A stretch of DNA of 64,000 nucleotides from CAVXEF01 sp963827315. GTDB taxonomy: Bacteria > Planctomycetota > Phycisphaerae > Sedimentisphaerales > Anaerobacaceae. The stretch covers positions 124,001 to 188,000 of the forward strand of contig CAWHAL010000001.1 in the NCBI GenBank assembly GCA_963827315.1. Direction: 5' to 3'. Under the pieces are notes generated by a model. The model searched no databases. It saw only the letters and a list, made by a program, of their open reading frames with translations, and was not told where the DNA came from. Shown here piece by piece: positions 40,632 through 48,938 of this stretch (its first letter is position 1; every line of letters begins with the position of its first letter). Both the position numbers and the translations under genes were made by a program.

Positions 40632-41027
40632 ATGGATGTCGAAGCAGAACTGTCACGTATAATTATTAACGAAACGTCCGACCAGCAGATAATCGTTCTG
40701 AAAGAGCGTCACGGCGAACGAAGTTTTCCCATCGTTATCGGCATAGTCGAAATCTTCGCGATTGACCGTCGGCTGAAAGGCATCCAGCCGCCGCGGCCTA
40801 TGACCCACGACTTGCTGGACAGCGTCATCGAAAGCCTCGGCGCCAAAGTTGAAAAGATAGTCATAAGCGATTTACGCAATCATACCTTCTACGCGAAGAT
40901 ATATCTAAGCTCAAATGACCATACTGTTGAAATAGATTCCAGGCCGAGTGACGCCATCGCGCTGGGGGCAGCATCGAATGCCCCTATTTACGTTGCTGAG
41001 CATGTCTTCGAGAGGATTTCTCAGTAA
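40632..41027 (+). CDS. Bifunctional nuclease (DUF151) family protein
   Basis: The 131-residue protein matches the BFN/DUF151 family: QQIIVLKERHGERSFPIVIGIVEIFAIDR, then MTHDLLDSVIESLGAKVEKIVISDL, and SRPSDAIALGAASNAPIYVAEHVFE, which contains the conserved S-R-P-S-D-A-I-A motif. Plant and Mycobacterium members are reported to have nuclease activity; the bacterial role is uncertain. It begins 32 bases after valS. Its last 44 bases overlap the 3' end of lspA on the other strand. Confidence 0.88.
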   Translation: MDVEAELSRIIINETSDQQIIVLKERHGERSFPIVIGIVEIFAIDRRLKGIQPPRPMTHDLLDSVIESLGAKVEKIVISDLRNHTFYAKIYLSSNDHTVEIDSRPSDAIALGAASNAPIYVAEHVFERISQ

Positions 41028-41589
41028 GCAGCCCCGAAATAACCACCACGCCGACCCCGATGCAGAGCATGCTGTCCGCCACGTTGAATGCCGGCCAGTG
41101 CCTGCCGGGCCAGTAGACCACATCGATAAAGTCCCGCACTAAGCCGTTGTTAAATATCCTGTCGTAAAGATTGCCGCAGATGCCCGCCGCAAAAAGCCCC
41201 AGCGCAACATACACAGACCTTTGGCAGATTCGGCCAAAAAGAAAAACCCCAAAGATAACCATCAATGCAATAACAGATATCGTTACCAATAAGTAGCGCT
41301 GACCTGCCGCCACTCCAAAAGCGGCACCGGCGTTCTCCCTCATTACTAATCGCAGCAGCCCGTCTATCAATACAACGGTGCCGCCGGACTTTTGTCCCAA
41401 CCATTCAAATACCACCCGTTTACTCCACAAATCCAGTATCAGGCCAAGTATGAATATCGGCCAGAAAACAAGATGTGCCTTGCGAACCGCCAGACCGCTC
41501 CCACAACCGCGCTGCTCCTCGGCACAGAACAAAAAAGCCCGACCTGAGTCTGGCCGGGCCCCGTTTTCTTCTGACTTCAATTCGACCAT
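40984..41589 (-). CDS. lspA: Lipoprotein signal peptidase
   Basis: LspA is an aspartic protease of the inner membrane that removes signal peptides from lipidated prolipoproteins. Four hydrophobic segments, N-L-Y-D-R-I (first catalytic Asp) and FNVADSMLCIGVG (second) are intact. The frame opens with ATG at 41589, but that adds about 32 residues and runs through a strong terminator hairpin (41531-41559). A CTG at 41493 with GGGAG four bases upstream would begin L-A-V-R-K-A-H-L just before the first helix, the normal LspA length. So the true start may be the CTG. Its 3' end overlaps the BFN gene. Confidence 0.9.
   Translation of the reverse strand: MVELKSEENGARPDSGRAFLFCAEEQRGCGSGLAVRKAHLVFWPIFILGLILDLWSKRVVFEWLGQKSGGTVVLIDGLLRLVMRENAGAAFGVAAGQRYLLVTISVIALMVIFGVFLFGRICQRSVYVALGLFAAGICGNLYDRIFNNGLVRDFIDVVYWPGRHWPAFNVADSMLCIGVGVVVISGLLTEKSSRRHAQQRK
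41531..41559 (-). terminator. Intrinsic terminator upstream of (or within) lspA
   Basis: On the minus strand GCCCGGCC pairs with GGTCGGGC (8 bp, one G-U) around AGACTCA, followed by six T. It is about 120 bases beyond the stop of the TPR lipoprotein gene and would end that transcript. Confidence 0.8.
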
Positions 41590-41681
41590 AATTGTTCTCG
41601 ATTCCGCAAACAACAAAGAACTTCGCCGAAGCTTCGTCCTTTGCGAAGGCGAAGCAAACACGCATCGCTTACGTGTTCTGT

Positions 41682-42671
41682 CTACTTTGAGTAGGTTTCT
41701 ATCAATCTGAGCAGCTTCTCGCGCCGAGACTGGTCGGGTTTTATCTCTAAAGCCCTTCGCCAGTGCTCGACCGCTTTAGCCCGTAAATTCGGGTCCTGCC
41801 CATCAGATGCCTTCATCGCGTAAGCAATTCCAAGACCTCTGTGTGCTTCCCAGTCCTCGTTATTTATCTCAACCGCCCTGCCGTAGCTGGCAATTGACTT
41901 GTCGACATCCTTAAGCAGCAGATAGCAATATCCCAGATACTGATGAGCAGGGCCATTATCGGGTTGAATTTGTATCACCGATGTCAACAGTTCTCTCGCT
42001 GGCTCATTGTAATTGACGTTGTTTCTCAGATATGCAACCGCCAGAGACGTCATAATCTCAGGGTTATTACTATCCACCTCCAGCGCTCGCTTATACGAGC
42101 TGATGGCCTGGCTGTAATCTTTCTGCGACTGATAAATATCACCCAGCAGCTTTCGCAACTCACTGGCGTCGGGGTCAATCTGCTCAGCTCGCTGGCCGTA
42201 AATCAAAGCATTGTTGTAATCCTCAATTTCATAATAGCATTTGGCCGCCCCAATATGTGCCTCGAGGTGGTCGGGTTTGAGCTCGCACGCCCGCGAATAT
42301 GCCTTGACCGCCTTTGCGAATTGCTTCATAACCTGGTAAGCCCGCCCAAGACCAAAAAAATCCTGGAAAGACCACGGATTGAGCTTTGTCGCATCCTCGT
42401 AAGAAGCAGCACTTTTCTGATAATCATTCATCTGCCGATAAATCTCACCGAGCAGCGAATATGCCGGCGAAAACCGCTGGTTGACCTGCACTGCGGCGTT
42501 GAGCTTTTCAACCGCCTTTTGGTTTTCACCCTGCTCGTTCAGCATAGCAGCGTCAACATACAAATCAACCTCATTGCCCGGCGAAGCGCAGCCGCCCAAA
42601 CACAGCGACATTACGACGACCGCCGCAGCAACCAAAAATATATTAGCAGCGTATATTTCCCGACTGCGCAA
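41682..42671 (-). CDS. TPR-repeat lipoprotein
   Basis: I choose the TTG at 42671, which has AGGAG seven bases upstream. It gives a classic lipoprotein signal (helix AANIFLVAAAVVVMSL, lipobox L-G-G-C with Cys28). The frame extends further upstream, which would put the cysteine at residue 78, too far. The mature protein is about eight tetratricopeptide repeats, recognisable as x-A-x-x-x-Y-x-x-A-L-x-x-x-P (for example YQKSAASYEDATKLNP and YSQAISSYKRALEVD). It probably scaffolds envelope proteins from the membrane. No enzymatic domain is present. Confidence 0.85.
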   Translation of the reverse strand: MRSREIYAANIFLVAAAVVVMSLCLGGCASPGNEVDLYVDAAMLNEQGENQKAVEKLNAAVQVNQRFSPAYSLLGEIYRQMNDYQKSAASYEDATKLNPWSFQDFFGLGRAYQVMKQFAKAVKAYSRACELKPDHLEAHIGAAKCYYEIEDYNNALIYGQRAEQIDPDASELRKLLGDIYQSQKDYSQAISSYKRALEVDSNNPEIMTSLAVAYLRNNVNYNEPARELLTSVIQIQPDNGPAHQYLGYCYLLLKDVDKSIASYGRAVEINNEDWEAHRGLGIAYAMKASDGQDPNLRAKAVEHWRRALEIKPDQSRREKLLRLIETYSK

Positions 42672-42904
42672 AAGCTGACTCCTCTCATCACGGTCACTGG
42701 CAAAATCCTGCCGGGTTATAAGATTAAAGCCCCGTTTATTAGACCTGCGCATTTGCCTTTCCCAAGCGACATAACGTCCATGTTCGTCGCACCTGTTTTT
42801 AAAACCGAGCTTGATTGGCAACCAATTATAGCACCGCTGCCGGCCCTGTCAAAAACTTTTGGCGTAAGAGGCGTTTTTTGTCCGCCGGTCTTTGTTCTAA
42901 ATGT

Positions 42905-42933
42905 TTGACATATCCAACACAGCACTATATCAT
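42905..42933 (+). promoter_or_regulatory. Sigma70-type promoter for gpmI
   Basis: TTGACA (42905-42910), a 17-base spacer, TATCAT (42928-42933). The gpmI ATG lies 114 bases downstream of the -10 box. Confidence 0.6.
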
Positions 42934-43046
42934 ATCCAATTAATTTCATCGGCTGTTGCCCTCACGGTTAATCACCGTACAACAGCCGCACCGGAATTAA
43001 GGCTGCGGACTCGTCTCTGTCGCTTTATGTGGAAGACCCAACTTTT

Positions 43047-44621
43047 ATGGCCAAAAAGAAAATAACCTTGGAAAAAAGACCGTTTGTCTTAATCATTCGT
43101 GATGGCTGGGGCTACAACCCAGACCCCGCTGAGGACCCCTACAATGCCGTCAAACGCGCCAACACGCCTACTGACGACATGCTTATGGCGGAATTCCCAA
43201 ACTGTCTTATCCACACAAGCGGTGAGGATGTTGGGCTGCCGGACGGAACTATGGGTAACAGCGAGGTCGGACATCAGAATATCGGAGCCGGCAGAATCGT
43301 CCCACAGGAATCCGTAAGACTCAGCAAAGCTATCCGTGACGGCTCATTCTTTGAGAACAAAGAATTTCTCAATCTAATCGAATTTATAAAAAGGCGTAAC
43401 GGAAAAATGCACCTTATGGGCCTGTGCAGCAACATCGGTGTGCACTCGCTGCTGGACCACCTTTACGGTCTGCTCGAACTGGCAAAGAGAAATAACATAA
43501 ATAACGTTTTTATTCACGCCTTTACCGACGGCCGGGATTCACCACCGGACAGCAGCAAAGGATACATCGCCGACATAGAAAAAAAAGCTGCTGAAATCGG
43601 CGTGGGCAAAATCGCAACTGTGACGGGCAGGTTCTACGCAATGGACCGCGACAGCCGATGGGACCGTGTCCAGAAAGCCTTTGAATGTATGCGATATGGT
43701 CGCGGCCTCAAGGCAGCCAACGCGTTAGAGGCAGTTACCCAAAGTTATGCAAAGAATGTTACCGACGAATTCATCGAGCCGACATCAATTGTTAACCCCA
43801 ACAATGAACCCACGGCAACCATCGACGACGGCGACGGCGTCATATTCTTCAACTTCCGCGGCGACAGACCCCGTGAAATCAGCCGGGCTTTCGTTGACCC
43901 GGATTTCAAAGAGTTTAATCGGCCATCCAAACCAGATATACTCTTCGTCTGTATGACCGAATATGATGTAACAATCCCTGCACCGGTGGCGTTTCCGAAG
44001 CCGCCGAAAATGAAAAATATACTGGGCGCGTACTGGAGCTCTCTGGGACTAAAACAATTCCGCTGCGCCGAAACGGAAAAATACGCTCACGTTACCTTCT
44101 TTTTCAATGACTACGCCGAAAAACCTTTCAACGGTGAAGACAGACAGATTGTGCCTTCACCAAGAGTCCGAACATACGACCTGAAGCCCGAGATGAGCGC
44201 CTATGAGGTAACGGATGTTGTCCTCGAAAGACTCGACTCGAACAAATACGATGTAGTGGTAATCAATTTCGCCAATCCGGATATGGTCGGCCACACCGGC
44301 GTACTGTCCGCAGCAATCAAAGCCGCTGAGGCGGTGGACCAATGTGTCGGCAAAATCCTCGATAAAGTCAAAAGCATGGGCGGTGCAGCAATAATCACCG
44401 CAGACCACGGCAATTTTGAAAAAATGATAGACGGAAGCCCCGACAAACCTCACACATCACATACCATTGGCGATGTGCCGTTGATTGTGTTCGACGAACG
44501 CTACAAAGGCAGGAAGTTGCGCCAGGGCGGAAGATTAGCCGATGTAGGACCGACACTACTCGAAATGATGGGCATAGAGCAGCCGGAAGAAATGACCGGC
44601 CAAAGCCTGATAGAAAAATGA
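43047..44621 (+). CDS. gpmI: Cofactor-independent phosphoglycerate mutase
   Basis: GpmI interconverts 2- and 3-phosphoglycerate in glycolysis using two metal ions and a phosphoserine. The alkaline-phosphatase-fold motifs are intact: LIIRDGWGYN, the nucleophile serine in TMGNSEVGHQNIGAG, HAFTDGRDSPP, GRFYAMDRDSRWDR, NFANPDMVGHTG and ITADHGNFE. Length 524 residues, standard. An in-frame ATG lies 18 bases upstream, but the second one (MAKKKITLEKRPFV) is more family-like. Its 3' end is duplicated beyond the ankyrin gene. Confidence 0.95.
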   Translation: MAKKKITLEKRPFVLIIRDGWGYNPDPAEDPYNAVKRANTPTDDMLMAEFPNCLIHTSGEDVGLPDGTMGNSEVGHQNIGAGRIVPQESVRLSKAIRDGSFFENKEFLNLIEFIKRRNGKMHLMGLCSNIGVHSLLDHLYGLLELAKRNNINNVFIHAFTDGRDSPPDSSKGYIADIEKKAAEIGVGKIATVTGRFYAMDRDSRWDRVQKAFECMRYGRGLKAANALEAVTQSYAKNVTDEFIEPTSIVNPNNEPTATIDDGDGVIFFNFRGDRPREISRAFVDPDFKEFNRPSKPDILFVCMTEYDVTIPAPVAFPKPPKMKNILGAYWSSLGLKQFRCAETEKYAHVTFFFNDYAEKPFNGEDRQIVPSPRVRTYDLKPEMSAYEVTDVVLERLDSNKYDVVVINFANPDMVGHTGVLSAAIKAAEAVDQCVGKILDKVKSMGGAAIITADHGNFEKMIDGSPDKPHTSHTIGDVPLIVFDERYKGRKLRQGGRLADVGPTLLEMMGIEQPEEMTGQSLIEK

Positions 44622-44749
44622 GTATCGGACAGGGAATTTCAAAGCCCAATGTTCGATATTCCGTCGCTTTCAGGAGGAGCATCAGCAACAATGGGCCAAA
44701 TAACCATCCTTGACCAAAATATGGTTAATATGATTGCCGCCGGCGAGGT
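44562..44749 (+). repeat. 188-bp direct repeat, copy 1 (gpmI end - mutL start)
   Basis: It spans the last 60 bases of gpmI, the gap, and the first 59 bases of a mutL copy. It matches 46078-46265 at the same offset (1516 bases) with about nine differences and no gaps, near 95% identity. It contains the AGGAGGAG ribosome site and the first mutL codons. Confidence 0.92.
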
Positions 44750-44768
44750 AGAAAGGAGAAAAACATGA
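44691..44768 (+). pseudogene. Truncated mutL 5' fragment
   Basis: The ATG at 44691 begins the same sequence as mutL (MGQITILDQNMVNMIAAGEV) and then runs into E-R-R-K-T-stop. The TGA at 44766-44768 overlaps the ankyrin gene ATG at 44765 (ATGA), so the decoy is translationally coupled to that gene. The 25-residue peptide is too short to function. Confidence 0.9.
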
Positions 44769-46051
44769 AATCGGTTGTAGGTATGAGAATTTTGGTGGCC
44801 ACAGTTGCAATATCAGGGTTTGTTCTGTGTCTGGGAGGTTGCGCTTCACCTCTTCATGATGCAGCAAAAAAGGGAGAAGCGGCAAATGTTAATTTGCTTT
44901 TAGAAAAGGGGGCTAATATTAATAAGAAAAACTCTGATGGGCGGACGCCGCTGATTTGCGCAGTGTGGTCAGACCAGAATGATATGGTTAGACTTTTGCT
45001 TGATAAAGGGGCTGCCCCGAATATTTCAGATAATACTGCTTCTACCCCGCTTCACATTGCTGCTTTTAAAGGGAACAAAAAATGCGTCGAAATGCTAATT
45101 GAAAAGGGAGCTGATATCAATGCATTAGATTCAGTCGCATGCACTCCATTATATACTGCAGCCCAGCAAGGACGTAAGAGTTGTGTCGAAGTTCTTATAA
45201 ACAGCGGAGCAAACGTCAATTGCAAGTGCGGCCAGTATGTTTATTCCAATTATCAAGGCGGCGGAGGGCAGTATTATACGTATCAACCGCAGGCCAGTTT
45301 TGGAGGCAATTTAGTAGGCGCTCTTGTCGGCTCTCTTACTGCCGAATTGGTCGCCAGCTCTCTTGCAGGAAGTTCGATTCAGAGCAAAATGGATACGCCT
45401 CTGCATTGTGCCGCAGAAAAAGGTCATTCAGAAGTGGTAAAAGTATTGATTGAACATGGCGCAGATGTTAATGCCAAAAATATCAATGGTTATACTCCTT
45501 TATTATTCGCATTCGGGTATTTGAACAGACCTGAAGCCGATAAAGAGGAATCGGCAAAACACGCAGCCATTGAACGTCAGGAACAAACGATTGCAATCCT
45601 GATAGAGAGTGGAGCGAATGTCAATGTAACGGATATTTCAGGATATACCCCGCTTCGCTATGCCATCACAGGCGGCACAATGTATAAATGCTCTGACAGC
45701 AAAAAAATGGTAGAGTTAATCGTCAGCCATGAAGTGAATGTCAATGTAAGGGATTATATGGGCTATACTCCGCTTTTCTATGCTCTTATGATTGATAAGC
45801 CGGACAAGGAAGTGGTGAAACTGCTTTTAGAGCACGGAGCGGATGTTAACGCTAAAGACTCTATGGGCTACACCCCGCTTTTCCGTGCTGTTATGCATAA
45901 TAAAGCCGACAAGGAAATAGTAAAACTGCTTTTAGACGACGGCGCTGATGTTAACGCGGAAGTTAAGGGATTCTGGAAAGAAACACCCCTAAAGAGCGCT
46001 AAAGACAAAGAAATCAAAGAGCTACTTCGGCAGTACGGGGCAAAAAAATAA
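44765..46051 (+). CDS. Ankyrin-repeat lipoprotein
   Basis: Signal peptide MKSVVGMRILVATVAISGFVLCL and lipobox L-G-G-C at residue 26 predict a membrane-anchored lipoprotein. About nine ankyrin repeats follow, each near the D-x-x-G-x-T-P-L-x-x-A consensus with L-L-E-K/H-G-A-D-V-N. Between the fourth and fifth repeats lies an odd insertion: a Y/Q/G-rich stretch (about residues 160-178) then a hydrophobic glycine-alanine helix (NLVGALVGSLTAELVASSLAGS). AAAGGAG lies seven bases upstream of the ATG. Codon use is more A+T-rich than in gpmI and mutL. The gene is flanked by 188-bp direct repeats and is likely a recent insertion. It probably mediates protein contact at the envelope. Confidence 0.9.
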   Translation: MKSVVGMRILVATVAISGFVLCLGGCASPLHDAAKKGEAANVNLLLEKGANINKKNSDGRTPLICAVWSDQNDMVRLLLDKGAAPNISDNTASTPLHIAAFKGNKKCVEMLIEKGADINALDSVACTPLYTAAQQGRKSCVEVLINSGANVNCKCGQYVYSNYQGGGGQYYTYQPQASFGGNLVGALVGSLTAELVASSLAGSSIQSKMDTPLHCAAEKGHSEVVKVLIEHGADVNAKNINGYTPLLFAFGYLNRPEADKEESAKHAAIERQEQTIAILIESGANVNVTDISGYTPLRYAITGGTMYKCSDSKKMVELIVSHEVNVNVRDYMGYTPLFYALMIDKPDKEVVKLLLEHGADVNAKDSMGYTPLFRAVMHNKADKEIVKLLLDDGADVNAEVKGFWKETPLKSAKDKEIKELLRQYGAKK

Positions 46052-46077
46052 TCGACTGCTGCTGACCACACTGTTTG

Positions 46078-46265
46078 GAAATGATGGGATTGGAGCAGCC
46101 GGAAGAAATGACCGGCCAAAGCCTGATAGAAAAATGAGTATCGGACAGGGAATTTCAAAGCCCAATGTTCGATATTCCGTCGCTTTCAGGAGGAGCGTCG
46201 GCAACAATGGGCCAGATAGCCATCCTTGACCAGAATATGGTTAATATGATAGCCGCCGGCGAGGT
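46078..46265 (+). repeat. 188-bp direct repeat, copy 2 (gpmI remnant - mutL start)
   Basis: This copy holds a useless gpmI 3' fragment (M-M-G-L-E-Q-P-E-E-M to the stop) and the true mutL start. The left edge shows further weak similarity (GACCACACT against GACCGACACT), so the duplication may once have been slightly longer. Confidence 0.92.
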
Positions 46266-47988
46266 GATTGAACGCCCCGCCAGCGTGGTCAAGGAACTGA
46301 TGGAAAACAGCATCGACGCAGGCGCAACTAAAATAACCGTCTCAGTCGAGGATGGTGGCCGAAAACTAATATCAATAACCGACAACGGCTGTGGTATGGA
46401 CGCAGAGGACCTCACCGCTGCATTTGAGCCGCACGCAACCAGCAAAATCAAAACCACCAATGACTTGCACGGCATATCAACGCTCGGCTTCAGAGGCGAA
46501 GCCCTCGCGAGCATCGCCTCCGTAGCACAGGTCAAGGCCGTCAGCAAAACAAAAGATTCACTCACCGGAAATTGTATTGAGATTGATTGCGGCAGCTTTG
46601 CTGTTGTAATCCCCTGCAGCGCCGATTACGGCACAATGATTCAGGTCAGAGACCTTTTTTATAAACTGCCTGCCCGGCGAAAATTCCTCAAAACCGCAAA
46701 TACCGAAATGACACACATCATAGAGCACTTCACACGCATCGCACTGGCCAATGACAGCCTGGACTTGACGCTGATACATAACGGCAAAGAACTTTACCGT
46801 CTGCCGGCCGGCCAGAGCACTCGCCAGCGAATAGCCCAATTATTCTCGTCGGAGATTGCCGATAATTTAATCGAAACCGAAAGCAGCGAAAAGAACCTGC
46901 ATCTTTTAGCACTGCTCGGCAGACCCGGCTTCTCAAAAACGAACTCCAGCTTTCAATATATCTTTCTCAACGGCCGATTCATCCGCGACAAATTCATCTC
47001 ACACGCAATCAAAGAAGCATATCGCGGCACCCTCGAGCAAAACAGATTCCCAGTCGTGTTCTTGTTTATTCAAATGCCCTATGAGGATTACGATGTCAAC
47101 GTACATCCGACAAAAATTGAGGTGCGTTTTTATAATGCCAATCTGATTCATTCCCAAATCCTTGCAGCGCTGCACGAAAGACTTTTGGCGATAGATACTG
47201 AAACGCCGGTGAAACTACCCATCCCGATTAAAGAACAACCGAATCTGCCCACGGCAGGTTACAGAAGTCAGAAAATCGCCGATGCAATGGCTGAATTCTT
47301 CAAAAAGCACAGACCCGTTCAAACCCAGCAGCAACTCGGCTTTCGACCGGCCTCCCCGGCCATACGAAATCTGCCGGACGAAAAAACATCGCGATACGCA
47401 ATGCCAGATACCCGATATGAAAAGAAATTTCTCCAGATACATGATAGCTTCCTTGTCGCGCAGACCGACGATGGATTTGTCATCGTCGACCAGCACGCGC
47501 TTCACGAACGCATAATTTATGAAGACTTGCGAAGGCGCCTCCAAAAAAGCAACCTCGAATCGCAGAAACTTCTTGTGCCTGAGAGTTTCGAGCTGACCGA
47601 CGCCCAGGCCGATGCGCTCAAAAACAACGCCGAGCTGATTGAAAGACTGGGAATCGAACTTGCACCCTTTGGCCCAAAAACTATGGCTGTGCAGGCGTTC
47701 CCCACCATACTGGCAAAAGTATCGCCCGCCGATTTCGCCCTGGATTTAATGGATTTGCTCACAGATAAAGCCGCCGAACTTGACGCAGAAGAACTGCTTG
47801 ACCAGGTTCTGAATATGGCTGCCTGCAAGGCGGCAATCAAAGCCGGCCAAAAACTCACCAACAGCGAAATAGAACAACTGCTCGCCGACAGAAAAGACGT
47901 CGAGCACTCCGGCCGTTGCCCGCACGGCAGACCCACAGTGATAAAATTCACCCTAACTGAACTCGAAAGGCAATTCGGAAGAAAATGA
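46207..47988 (+). CDS. mutL: DNA mismatch repair protein MutL (endonuclease type)
   Basis: The GHKL ATPase has IAAGEVIERPASVVKELMENSIDAGA, DNGCGM and HATSKI...TLGFRGEALASIASV. The C-terminal domain has D-Q-H-A-L-H-E-R-I-I-Y-E, the metal-binding endonuclease motif, and C-P-H-G-R-P-T near the end. The protein therefore nicks DNA itself, as in species without MutH. The 593-residue start at 46207 follows an AGGAGGAG site; an in-frame ATG lies 42 bases earlier but would precede that site. The stop overlaps the btuF start (ATGA). Confidence 0.95.
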   Translation: MGQIAILDQNMVNMIAAGEVIERPASVVKELMENSIDAGATKITVSVEDGGRKLISITDNGCGMDAEDLTAAFEPHATSKIKTTNDLHGISTLGFRGEALASIASVAQVKAVSKTKDSLTGNCIEIDCGSFAVVIPCSADYGTMIQVRDLFYKLPARRKFLKTANTEMTHIIEHFTRIALANDSLDLTLIHNGKELYRLPAGQSTRQRIAQLFSSEIADNLIETESSEKNLHLLALLGRPGFSKTNSSFQYIFLNGRFIRDKFISHAIKEAYRGTLEQNRFPVVFLFIQMPYEDYDVNVHPTKIEVRFYNANLIHSQILAALHERLLAIDTETPVKLPIPIKEQPNLPTAGYRSQKIADAMAEFFKKHRPVQTQQQLGFRPASPAIRNLPDEKTSRYAMPDTRYEKKFLQIHDSFLVAQTDDGFVIVDQHALHERIIYEDLRRRLQKSNLESQKLLVPESFELTDAQADALKNNAELIERLGIELAPFGPKTMAVQAFPTILAKVSPADFALDLMDLLTDKAAELDAEELLDQVLNMAACKAAIKAGQKLTNSEIEQLLADRKDVEHSGRCPHGRPTVIKFTLTELERQFGRK

Positions 47989-48938
47989 TTCCAAAAAAAA
48001 TAGCATCGCTATTGCTTGTCTTAACTGCCTTGATGTTCCTCGCCTTTGGGCTTCACTGGCGGACGGAATCGAGGGCAACGCCTCGTCATATTGAGAATCC
48101 GCACACAAGCACCCTGCCGCAAAGGATTGTTTCGCTCTCACCCAATCTCACCGAGATACTTTTTGCACTCGGACTGGGCAACAGGGTGGCGGCCGTCTCC
48201 AGCAACTGCGACTGGCCGGCCGAGGCGAAGGCAAAGCCAAAAGTCGGAACATTCTGGCAGCCGAATACCGAAGCCATCATCGCCGCCAGGCCTGATTTGG
48301 TTGTTTGTGAATCTTTCGACCAGCAAAGAACAGTGGCCAAGACACTGAAAAGAACGGGATTGAATATCCTGACGCTGCGGGTTGAGTCAATCGAGGGGCT
48401 TTTTTCTGCGATTACAGAAATCGGCTATGCCGCCGGCTGCCCCGCTGCCGCCGAGCAGCTTGCCACAGGCATAAGGAACCGCCTCGACCACATCCGTGCA
48501 ATGTCCTCTCCAGCCAGAAAGGTCAGGGTCCTCTGGGTTGTGCAGACTGAGCCGGTGCGGATAGCCGGCGTAAATACATTCGTAAACGAAATCGTTGAGC
48601 TGGCGGGCGGCCAAAATGCCATAGCCCCAACCATCGACCAATACCCCGCTGTAGGAACAGAAGAAATCATAGGCTGCGGCGCGGAAGTGATAATACAGTC
48701 GGCTATGGGGACAGAAAACATCCACAAGCAGCAAATCGCAGCCGAGCAATTCTGGAGCAGGTTCACAAATCTGCCAGCAGTGAAGGATAAGAGGATTTAC
48801 GTCATCGATGCTGATACTGTGCTGCGACTGGGTCCTCGTCTGCCGCAGGGACTGCAGACCACCGCACAGTGTCTGCACCCGGAGCTGTTCACCCAGCCGC
48901 CAAAACCAGTTCAGGGAACGGAACAAACAGATGGCTGA
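47985..48938 (+). CDS. Cobalamin/iron-complex ABC substrate-binding protein
   Basis: This BtuF/FepB-type protein has an N-terminal signal-anchor helix (IASLLLVLTALMFLAFGL), then RIVSLSPNLTEILFALGLGNRVAAVSSNCDWP and VGTFWQPNTEAIIAARPDLVV, the two halves typical of the helical-backbone metal-chelate binders. There is no lipobox cysteine. It is the first gene of a three-gene importer coupled to mutL. The substrate cannot be told from sequence: cobalamin, cobinamide or a siderophore. No cobalamin riboswitch was seen upstream. Confidence 0.88.
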   Translation: MIPKKIASLLLVLTALMFLAFGLHWRTESRATPRHIENPHTSTLPQRIVSLSPNLTEILFALGLGNRVAAVSSNCDWPAEAKAKPKVGTFWQPNTEAIIAARPDLVVCESFDQQRTVAKTLKRTGLNILTLRVESIEGLFSAITEIGYAAGCPAAAEQLATGIRNRLDHIRAMSSPARKVRVLWVVQTEPVRIAGVNTFVNEIVELAGGQNAIAPTIDQYPAVGTEEIIGCGAEVIIQSAMGTENIHKQQIAAEQFWSRFTNLPAVKDKRIYVIDADTVLRLGPRLPQGLQTTAQCLHPELFTQPPKPVQGTEQTDG

